Notes under the pieces: generated by a model
What the model saw: only the letters and a program-made list of their open reading frames with translations
Told to the model about the DNA's origin: nothing
Databases searched by the model: none
Made by a program: the position numbers and the translations under genes
Part shown: in pieces, positions 1 to 5,783 of the stretch
How positions within the stretch are numbered: the stretch's first letter is position 1
Layout of the letters: every line of letters begins with the position of its first letter
NCBI GenBank assembly: GCA_009923125.1
Contig: RFUD01000077.1
Coordinates: 1-8,761, forward strand
Source: Planctomycetia bacterium
GTDB taxonomy: Bacteria; Planctomycetota; Planctomycetia; Pirellulales; UBA1268
Direction of reading: 5' to 3'
DNA: 8,761 nt

Positions 1-1038
1 GGGCTTGATGTCGCGGTGCACGAGACCCTGCCGGTGGGCGGCGGCGAGGCCGTCGGCCGTCTCGCGCGCGATCCGCAGCAGTTCGCGGAGGGGCAATGGT
101 CCGGACTGACGAGCCTGTTTGAGCGTGCGGCCGACGAGCCGCTGCATGACGATGTAGGGCAGCCCGCGTTCCTCACCGACCTGGTAGATCGCCATCACGT
201 GCGGGTGCTCGACGGCCGCCGCCGCCCGTCCTTCCCGCAGGAACCGCCGGGTCGCCGTCGAGTCGCGGGCCTTCGAGGGATGCAGCACCTTGATGGCCAC
301 GTCGCGATTGAGCCGCTCGTCGCGGCCGAGGTAGACGCGGCCCATGCCGCCCTGGCCGAGCAACCGCACGACGGCATACCCGCCGATCGACGGGGGCATC
401 GAGTCGCCCTCGAGGCTGCTCACGGGGGGCGGCTCTCTCCCCGGCCTCACGTCCGCCGTGTCGGCGAGCGTCGAGCCGGCGGCGTGCGTGTCGTTCGGGA
501 TGCACCGGATGACGAACGAGCAGAACGGGTCGCCGCGGTGCATGCAGGAGGGCTCTTCCACCTCGATCCGCTCGTGATACTGCTCGGCGACTCCGTGCAT
601 CAGCCCCAGGGCCAGCGGGCAGAGCTGCCGCTGCGAACTGTAGACGAGATGCAGCTCGTCCGGCGCGGGCCGCACCGCCTCGAGCACCGGGGGCTGGGCA
701 CCCGGGTTCGAGGTCCGGATCATGGCATGGATGATCGACTCGGTGTGCTCGATGAGGTCGAGCGTCCGCCAGCCCGGATCGACGTGCTTGCCGGCCACCT
801 TGATCAGGTGCGGCGCGAGAAAGCGGCCGAATCGCTTGAGCACCTCGGGGAGCGGATGGCCGGTGGACTCCGCGATGCTCGTCAGCAACCGCACCGCATC
901 GGCGTCGGGATAGCTTCCCGATGGCAGATACCGCGCGGCCCCGGTGGCGACGCTCGACCGGATGGAACTCCACGACATCGTGCCGTGGGGGGCCGATTCG
1001 GCGAATTTCTGGATGTAGAAGAAGATCAGGCCGTACAT
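1..1038 (-). CDS. H-NOX (heme-NO-binding) sensor fused to a Hanks-type Ser/Thr protein kinase; 3' end cut by the window edge
   Basis: The reading frame is open for 346 residues from ATG at 1038 and leaves the window inside the kinase catalytic loop. Residues about 1-180 form an H-NOX/HNOB domain. It starts MYGLI, has the proximal heme ligand His104 (IIHAMIR), Pro117 in GAQPP, and the heme-propionate motif YSSQR (Tyr133, Ser135, Arg137). It ends with CMHRGDPFC (Cys165, Cys173) and a further Cys179. These positions sit within two residues of those in known H-NOX proteins and sGC beta1. A Pro-rich linker (about 183-217) follows. The kinase starts near Ile218: glycine loop LGQGGMGRVY (227-236), VAIK Lys250, likely alphaC Glu269, and HRDIKP with catalytic Asp343. 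No membrane segment is visible, so the part seen looks cytosolic. The likely role is phosphorylation of Ser/Thr targets controlled by NO bound at the heme. The start lies 2 nt after the lipoprotein stop and has no clear Shine-Dalgarno sequence, suggesting translational coupling. The DFG motif, activation loop and C-terminus are not visible. Confidence 0.9.
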   Translation of the reverse strand, partial: MYGLIFFYIQKFAESAPHGTMSWSSIRSSVATGAARYLPSGSYPDADAVRLLTSIAESTGHPLPEVLKRFGRFLAPHLIKVAGKHVDPGWRTLDLIEHTESIIHAMIRTSNPGAQPPVLEAVRPAPDELHLVYSSQRQLCPLALGLMHGVAEQYHERIEVEEPSCMHRGDPFCSFVIRCIPNDTHAAGSTLADTADVRPGREPPPVSSLEGDSMPPSIGGYAVVRLLGQGGMGRVYLGRDERLNRDVAIKVLHPSKARDSTATRRFLREGRAAAAVEHPHVMAIYQVGEERGLPYIVMQRLVGRTLKQARQSGPLPLRELLRIARETADGLAAAHRQGLVHRDIKP

Positions 1039-1040
1039 GG

Positions 1041-2156
1041 TCAACCGTCGTCGCGGGCCACGGCCGGGGTGGAACCCCGGCACATCCGCTGGTTGTACAG
1101 GATCAGGCCATGGACCGCATGGTACAGGGCGCCGCACTCGACATCCACGTCGGCCGTCCGTTCCAGGAGCGTCACCAGCCGCTCCGCGGCCCTCGTCACC
1201 CAGCCGGCGGCCAGGGCCTCGTCATCGAGGGCGATCGCGAGCACCTCGAACACGTGGCCGGTGGCCCCGAGTTGGGCGAACACGTCGGGTGACGTGCCGG
1301 GCCGCTGGAAGAAGTGGGTCGAGAAACCGCCATCGGGCTGTTGGAATCGGCGGGCACGGTCGATCGCATCGGCGACCCTGTCGGCGGCGGCGGCCCACCC
1401 CCCTGTCAGCGGTGCGTCGGGGTCCGGTGCAGCGGACCGGTGGGCGGCGAGCGCCAACGCGAGCGCCGCGAGCCGATGGGCGCCACCGCAGGCGCTCGAC
1501 GACAGGTCGGCCTCGGCCTCCATGCGCACCACCCTCTCGGTCGTCCACCGCGCCCCGTCGCCGGCCCGCCACTCGGCGTCGGGCGGCAGGTACGCCGTGA
1601 GCGCCATGAGTGTCCAGGACGCCTCCTGGCCCTGGCGGATGTCGTGCCGCGCCTGCTCGAGGAGGTCGGCCAGCGAGAACGTCCGGCCCCGGATGCTCAA
1701 CTTCGTGGCGAGCGGGATTCCCCCGACGCCGCACTGCGAGAGGTAGCCGATCCACTGGTCGGGATGGCCCTGTCCGGTCGTGCTGCCTTCCTCGACGACC
1801 GCGATCACGCCGCGGCTGCCGGGCCGTAGCTGCCAGCCGGTGACCGACCCGCCGGCGAGCAGATACTCGAGCGCCGGGGTCGTTTGCCCGTCGTGTGCGA
1901 GCGGCAGGTCCGGGCCGTACGCCAGGATGCCGTGGATGATCTGCCAGGCTCCGTGGACGGCGGCGTCCAGCCGGCGACGGTCGCGGGCATGGGCGATCAC
2001 GGCCTCGATCCGCTCGCAGAGCGAGGCGGCGGGGGGGGCGGAAACAGCCACGGGCAACGGAGCCGGGTGCGGCTGACCGCGGCCGCATCCCGCCAGGGCG
2101 ATGCCGGCGAGGAACAGGCCGGCCAAACGGGGGTGGTGGTGAACATTCCTGAGCAT
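1041..2156 (-). CDS. Putative lipoprotein with terpene-cyclase-like alpha/alpha-toroid repeats
   Basis: The 371-residue product starts with a lipoprotein signal: a short basic N-terminus, a hydrophobic stretch (LAGLFLAGIA) and the lipobox LAGC with Cys24 as the predicted lipidated residue. A Pro/Ala-rich tether (about 29-45) follows. The body has helical-repeat signatures of the squalene-cyclase/prenyltransferase type: WTLMAL (181-186), ACGGAHRL (222-229), QQPDGGFS (272-279) and GHVFEVLAIAL (300-310). The stretch GHPDQWIGYLSQCG (130-143) matches a family I recall in planctomycetes, often misnamed as an ADP-ribosylation-factor GTPase-activating protein. I see no catalytic DxDD cyclase motif, so an enzymatic terpene role is unlikely; a protein or glycan interaction scaffold in the envelope is a guess. 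It is the first gene of a leftward pair with the H-NOX kinase (2-nt gap). No clear Shine-Dalgarno sequence precedes the ATG at 2156; a very short leader is possible. Confidence 0.85.
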   Translation of the reverse strand: MLRNVHHHPRLAGLFLAGIALAGCGRGQPHPAPLPVAVSAPPAASLCERIEAVIAHARDRRRLDAAVHGAWQIIHGILAYGPDLPLAHDGQTTPALEYLLAGGSVTGWQLRPGSRGVIAVVEEGSTTGQGHPDQWIGYLSQCGVGGIPLATKLSIRGRTFSLADLLEQARHDIRQGQEASWTLMALTAYLPPDAEWRAGDGARWTTERVVRMEAEADLSSSACGGAHRLAALALALAAHRSAAPDPDAPLTGGWAAAADRVADAIDRARRFQQPDGGFSTHFFQRPGTSPDVFAQLGATGHVFEVLAIALDDEALAAGWVTRAAERLVTLLERTADVDVECGALYHAVHGLILYNQRMCRGSTPAVARDDG

Positions 2157-2162
2157 GGTGCC

Positions 2163-2172
2163 GTAGGCCTAC
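2163..2172. repeat. 10-bp perfect palindrome GTAGGCCTAC
   Basis: The sequence equals its own reverse complement and sits 7 bp upstream of the lipoprotein start codon. It overlaps the plus-strand -10 candidate. It is placed where a dimeric repressor could block both divergent promoters, but a 10-bp palindrome can occur by chance. No second copy was noticed elsewhere in the window. Confidence 0.3.
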
Positions 2173-2240
2173 AATACCCTGCGGCGACGCGCCGGACCGG
2201 ATCCTGACCGCGCGGCCGCCGTTCCCGAGCCGCAGTTCCC

Positions 2241-2246
2241 AAGGAG
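2241..2246 (+). promoter_or_regulatory. Ribosome binding site AAGGAG for the metallopeptidase
   Basis: AAGGAG is a strong Shine-Dalgarno core, but it ends 13 nt before the ATG at 2260, longer than the usual 5-9 nt. No closer in-frame start exists, and the protein begins properly at the ATG, so this is the likely site with unusual spacing. Confidence 0.5.
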
Positions 2247-2259
2247 CCCACGGAAATCC

Positions 2260-2952
2260 ATGCCCCTGTTCTTCGATCCAGGTTACATGCTCGCCGTCGC
2301 CCCGGCCCTGCTGCTCGCGATGTGGGCCCAGTGGCGGGTGCAGTCCGCGTTCGCCGCGGCGTCCCACGAACCGGCCCCGTTGACGGGCGGCGCGGCCGCC
2401 CGTCACATCCTCGACTCCGCCGGCGCGACCGACGTCGAGATCGAGGCGATCCCCGGCAAGCTCAACGACCACTACGACCCCGAGAAAAAGGTGCTCCGCC
2501 TGTCGGAGGCCGTCTACGGGAGCCGATCGCTGGCGGCGGTGGGCATCGCGGCGCATGAGGCGGGGCACGCGCTGCAGGATGCCCAGAGTTTCTCGCTGAT
2601 GACGATCCGCAACGCCGCGGTCAGTTTCGCCAACATCGGCAGCGGCTTCGGGATGACCATGTTCGTGATCGGACTGATGCTGGCGATCAAGCCGCTGGCG
2701 TGGCTCGGGATCGCGCTTTTCGCGGGCACCGTGTTCTTCCAGCTCGTGAATCTGCCGGTGGAGATCGACGCGAGCAACCGGGCGAAGGCCCAGCTCGTGG
2801 GCCTCGGCATCGTGCCGGCCGACGAGATGCCGTCGGTCAACAAGGTGCTCAACGCCGCCGCCTGGACCTACGTGGCCGCCACGCTGCAGAGCGTGCTCAC
2901 GCTCCTGTACTACGGCAGTTACCTGACGGGGAGGGACGACTCGGAGAACTAG
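2260..2952 (+). CDS. Membrane-bound neutral zinc metallopeptidase (YugP family, Zn_peptidase_2)
   Basis: The 230-residue product is a membrane zinc peptidase of usual family length. A hydrophobic N-terminal segment (about 8-24) is followed by a soluble part with the family-typical IPGKLNDHYDP region (64-73) and the zinc motif HEAGH (His99, Glu100, His103). His99 and His103 should bind Zn2+, and Glu100 should activate water. Two long hydrophobic stretches (about 129-162) lead to NLPVEIDASNRA (164-175), where Glu168 is the probable third zinc ligand. A last hydrophobic segment lies at about 196-218. The match to the YugP family is strong across the whole length; the substrate is unknown to me for any member. 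It is the first gene of a rightward pair, 74 bp before the P-type ATPase start chosen here. The ATG follows an AAGGAG at unusually long spacing. Confidence 0.92.
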   Translation: MPLFFDPGYMLAVAPALLLAMWAQWRVQSAFAAASHEPAPLTGGAAARHILDSAGATDVEIEAIPGKLNDHYDPEKKVLRLSEAVYGSRSLAAVGIAAHEAGHALQDAQSFSLMTIRNAAVSFANIGSGFGMTMFVIGLMLAIKPLAWLGIALFAGTVFFQLVNLPVEIDASNRAKAQLVGLGIVPADEMPSVNKVLNAAAWTYVAATLQSVLTLLYYGSYLTGRDDSEN

Positions 2953-2975
2953 CCCGCCTGCGGGCGGCCTGCCGC
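2952..2975 (+). repeat. Two overlapping short inverted repeats just after the peptidase stop codon
   Basis: GCCCG (2952-2956) pairs with CGGGC (2961-2965) across a four-base loop, and GCGGC (2964-2968) pairs with GCCGC (2971-2975). The two arms overlap, so they are mutually exclusive hairpins. No T-run follows, so this is not a standard intrinsic terminator. It may be a weak attenuating or mRNA-end structure, or only GC-rich chance. Confidence 0.25.
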
Positions 2976-3016
2976 GGATAATGGAAGCGCAGCCGGCGAG
3001 TGCCGCACCGTTCCGC

Positions 3017-3022
3017 GGAGGG
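3017..3022 (+). promoter_or_regulatory. Ribosome binding site GGAGGG that decides the ATPase start
   Basis: GGAGGG lies 4 nt before GTG 3027 (5 nt from the GGAGG core). The earlier in-frame GTG at 3000 has no comparable site in front of it. This favours 3027 as the start of the P-type ATPase. Confidence 0.5.
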
Positions 3023-3026
3023 CAGC

Positions 3027-5783
3027 GTGACCCGAGCACCAGTTCCCAGCGCGTGGCATGCCCTCGCCCCGAAGGACGTCGCCGCGCGGATCGGCGGTGA
3101 TCCGCACGCCGGGCTCTCGGCCGCCGAGGCGGCGCGGCGGCTCGGGGCGTGGGGGGAGAACGTGATCGAGGCAGCGCCGGCCATCCCCTGGTGGCGGCGA
3201 CTGGCGAGGCAGTTTCAGGAGATCGTGATCGGCATCCTGCTGGTCGCGGCCGTGGTCGCCGGGGCACTCGGCGAATGGGCCGATGCGGCGGCGATCCTGG
3301 CCATCGTGCTGGTCAACGGGGTGATCGGCTTCCTGCAGGAGGAACGGGCCCAGCGGGCACTCGGCCTGTTGCAACGGCTCTCCGCGCCGCATGCACGGGT
3401 CGTGCGCGACGGGCTGGTGGCGGTCGTGCCAGCACGTGGCCTCGTGGTCGGCGATCTGATCGCGCTCGAAGCGGGCGACCACGTGCCGGCCGACGCCCGG
3501 CTCGTCGTGGCCCACGGGCTCGCCGCCCAGGAAGCGGCGCTCACCGGGGAGTCGGTGCCGGTGGTGAAGGATGCGGCCGCCGTGCTGGGGCCGGGCACAC
3601 CGCTCGGCGACCGCGGCACGCTCGTTCACGCGGGCACGGTGATCGCCTCGGGCCGCGGCACGGGCCTCGTCGTCGCCACGGGCATGCACACGGAGCTGGG
3701 CGGCATCGCCGGGCTGCTGGAATCGACCACGCCCGAGACCACGCCCTTGCAGCGCCGCCTCGGCGAGCTGGGCCGCGTGCTGATCGTCGTCTGCCTGGCG
3801 GTCGTGGCGGTGATCTCGGTGCTCGACCTGGTCCGCGGCGGCAGCCCCCTCGACGTGCTGCTGCGGTCGGTCAGTCTGGCGGTGGCGGCGGTGCCGGAGG
3901 GGCTGCCCGCGGTCGTCACGCTCGTGCTCGCCCTGGGACTGCAGCGCATGGTGTCCCGCAATGCGCTCGTGCGGCGGCTGCCGAGCGTCGAGACGCTCGG
4001 CAGCGTGACGGTGATCGGGTCCGACAAGACCGGAACGCTCACCCGCAACGAGATGACCGTGCGGGTGCTCGTCACCGGCACGCGGACCTACCGGGTGTCC
4101 GGGGCGGGCTACGCACCGCGGGGCGCGTTCACCCGCGACGGCGCCGCCCCGTCGGACGCCGTCGAGCCGCGGTCCGACCCCGACCTCGTCCGGCTGCTGA
4201 CCATCGGCGTGCGCTGCAACAACGCCAGCGTGCGTCCGGCGGGTGAGGACGACCGCTGGGAGGTGGTCGGCGATCCCACCGAGGGAGCGCTCGTCGTCGC
4301 CGCGATGAAGGCGGGCGTCGGCGCGGACGACCGGGAGCCGATCGCCTACGAGCAGCCGTTCGACTCGGAGCGCAAGGTGATGTCGGTGGTCGGACGGCAG
4401 GCGGGCGGAGGCCTCGTCGTGTACACGAAGGGGGCGCCGGAGGAGGTGCTCGATCGCTGCACGCACGAGATCCACGGCGACGTCGTCAGGCCGCTGACCG
4501 GGGGCCGGCGCGCGGAGGTCCTCGCGCGGGCCGCGGACCTGGCCGCCGACGCGCTGCGGGTGCTGGGGATGGCCTGGCTGCCGGATGCCCGGTCGCCGTG
4601 TGCGGATGGCGCGCCCGACGACCTCGAGCACGGTCTCGTGTTCTGCGGGCTCGTGGGGATGATCGATCCGCCGCGCGACGAGGCCCGCACGGCGGTGGCG
4701 ACCTGCATCGCGGCCGGAATCCGCCCGCTCATGATCACGGGCGACCATCCCGCGACGGCCCTGGCGATCGCCCGCGAACTGGGCATCGCCGGGGTGGCCG
4801 ACCGCGTGGCGACGGGGCAGGACCTCGACACGCTGTCCGACGACGCGCTGGCGACGGGGGCGGCGTCGATCGCGGTCTACGCCCGTGTCACCGCGGCGCA
4901 CAAGCTGCGGATCGTCCGGGCCTGGCAGCGGCGCGGCGAGGTCGTGGCGATGACGGGCGACGGCGTGAACGACGCCCCCGCGATCCGGGCGGCCGACATC
5001 GGCATCGCGATGGGGCGCACGGGCACCGACGTCACGAAGGAGGCGTCGGACATGGTGCTCACCGACGACAATTTTGCGTCGATCGTCAGCGCCGTGGAGG
5101 AGGGGCGGGGCATCTACGACAACATCCGGAAGTTCATCCATTACCTGCTGTCGTGCAACGCCGGCGAGGTGCTGGTGATGCTCGTGGCCGCCGTCGTCGG
5201 CTGGCCCGCGCCGCTGGCGGCGATCCAGATCCTGTGGCTGAACCTGATCACCGACGGGCTGCCGGCCCTGGCCCTGGGGCTCGAGCCACCGGAGCCCGGG
5301 ATCATGTGCCGCCGCCCGCGGCCGGCCCGCGAGCCGGTGGTGACCTGGGAGCACGGCCGGAGGATCCTCCTCCATGGCTCCCTGCTGGCGGCCGTGATGC
5401 TGATCGCCTTCTGGGCTGCGTACCGCGGCCACGCCGACCGGCTCCCCCACGCCCGCGCCGTCACCTTCTGCGTCGCGGCGTTCGCGCAGCTGTTTTTCGC
5501 CTTCGCGTGCCGCAGCGACCGGATCCCGATCTGGCGGCAGGGACTCGCGGGCAATCCCGCGCTGAGCGTCGCCGTGGCGGTGTCGATGCTGCTCCAGATC
5601 GCGGTCGTGATGCTGCCGTTCGCCCGGCCCATCTTTGAAATCGGCGGCCACCTCGACGTCGAATGGGCGCTCGTGCTCGCCGTGTCGCTCGTGCCGCTGC
5701 TCGTGGTCGAAGCCGGCAAGGCCTGGCGACCACGGGGCCGGCCTCGGCCCGTCAGCGATGCAGCGAATAGAGCAGGATGTTGA
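3027..5783 (+). CDS. P2A-type (SERCA/PMCA-like) cation-transporting P-type ATPase, probably Ca2+
   Basis: The 918-residue product is an ATP-driven cation pump of the inner membrane. The order is: cation-ATPase N-terminal domain (WHALAPKDV onward), TM1-2 (about 66-103), actuator domain with TGES (173-176), TM3-4 (about 248-305) with PEGLP (Glu291), phosphorylation motif DKTGTLT (Asp333), nucleotide-binding KGAPEE (Lys468), hinge TGDGVNDAP (643-651), and TM5-10 (about 705-898). Ca2+ ligands of the P2A class are present: Glu291 in TM4, Asn711 and Glu714 in TM5 (NAGE), and Asn739, Thr742 and Asp743 in TM6 (NLITD). This matches SERCA Glu309, Asn768, Glu771, Asn796, Thr799 and Asp800, and supports Ca2+ export. 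There is no N-terminal CxxC heavy-metal domain and no CPC motif, so a Cu/Zn pump is unlikely; other P2-type substrates (for example Mn2+) cannot be excluded. GTG 3027 is preferred because of GGAGGG; GTG 3000 would add nine residues. The 3' end overlaps the convergent DUF4159 gene by 32 bp. Confidence 0.93.
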   Translation: MTRAPVPSAWHALAPKDVAARIGGDPHAGLSAAEAARRLGAWGENVIEAAPAIPWWRRLARQFQEIVIGILLVAAVVAGALGEWADAAAILAIVLVNGVIGFLQEERAQRALGLLQRLSAPHARVVRDGLVAVVPARGLVVGDLIALEAGDHVPADARLVVAHGLAAQEAALTGESVPVVKDAAAVLGPGTPLGDRGTLVHAGTVIASGRGTGLVVATGMHTELGGIAGLLESTTPETTPLQRRLGELGRVLIVVCLAVVAVISVLDLVRGGSPLDVLLRSVSLAVAAVPEGLPAVVTLVLALGLQRMVSRNALVRRLPSVETLGSVTVIGSDKTGTLTRNEMTVRVLVTGTRTYRVSGAGYAPRGAFTRDGAAPSDAVEPRSDPDLVRLLTIGVRCNNASVRPAGEDDRWEVVGDPTEGALVVAAMKAGVGADDREPIAYEQPFDSERKVMSVVGRQAGGGLVVYTKGAPEEVLDRCTHEIHGDVVRPLTGGRRAEVLARAADLAADALRVLGMAWLPDARSPCADGAPDDLEHGLVFCGLVGMIDPPRDEARTAVATCIAAGIRPLMITGDHPATALAIARELGIAGVADRVATGQDLDTLSDDALATGAASIAVYARVTAAHKLRIVRAWQRRGEVVAMTGDGVNDAPAIRAADIGIAMGRTGTDVTKEASDMVLTDDNFASIVSAVEEGRGIYDNIRKFIHYLLSCNAGEVLVMLVAAVVGWPAPLAAIQILWLNLITDGLPALALGLEPPEPGIMCRRPRPAREPVVTWEHGRRILLHGSLLAAVMLIAFWAAYRGHADRLPHARAVTFCVAAFAQLFFAFACRSDRIPIWRQGLAGNPALSVAVAVSMLLQIAVVMLPFARPIFEIGGHLDVEWALVLAVSLVPLLVVEAGKAWRPRGRPRPVSDAANRAGC

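Larger units (their letters stand above)
2157..2259. promoter_or_regulatory. Divergent intergenic region between lipoprotein and metallopeptidase genes
   Basis: This 103-bp gap separates two genes transcribed away from each other, so it should hold promoters for both. On the plus strand TACAAT (2170-2175) matches five of six bases of a -10 box and would leave a leader of roughly 80 nt before the peptidase ATG, but no convincing -35 is seen 16-18 bp upstream. On the minus strand TATTGT (complement of 2171-2176) is a weaker -10 candidate; it would give a near-leaderless lipoprotein mRNA. Promoter consensus in planctomycetes is poorly known to me, so these are tentative. Confidence 0.35.

Noticed and set aside
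688..762. Loss of the H-NOX heme histidine
   Set aside because: An alignment anchored on LDLIEH placed Glu at the ligand position. Anchoring on the downstream GAxPP motif puts His104 exactly nine residues before Gly, as in sGC and Tt H-NOX, so the ligand is present.
173..973. Minus-strand 266-codon frame over the H-NOX kinase
   Set aside because: It is in a different frame from the H-NOX/kinase frame, and its sequence is Arg/Ala-rich with no motif.
16..1746. Plus-strand open frame of 576 codons across the kinase and lipoprotein genes
   Set aside because: It spans two real minus-strand genes and their junction and has no domain signature; it reflects GC-driven absence of stops.
2952..2975. 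Intrinsic terminator after the peptidase gene
   Set aside because: The short GC hairpins lack any following T-run, and the arms overlap each other.
1222..3267. Minus-strand 681-codon frame over the lipoprotein and peptidase genes
   Set aside because: It runs antisense through the peptidase and out of frame through the lipoprotein, with compositional bias and no domain.
2949..5651. Minus-strand open frame of 900 codons antisense to the P-type ATPase
   Set aside because: The translation is low-complexity His/Arg/Asp-rich, while the plus strand has every P-type ATPase motif in order.
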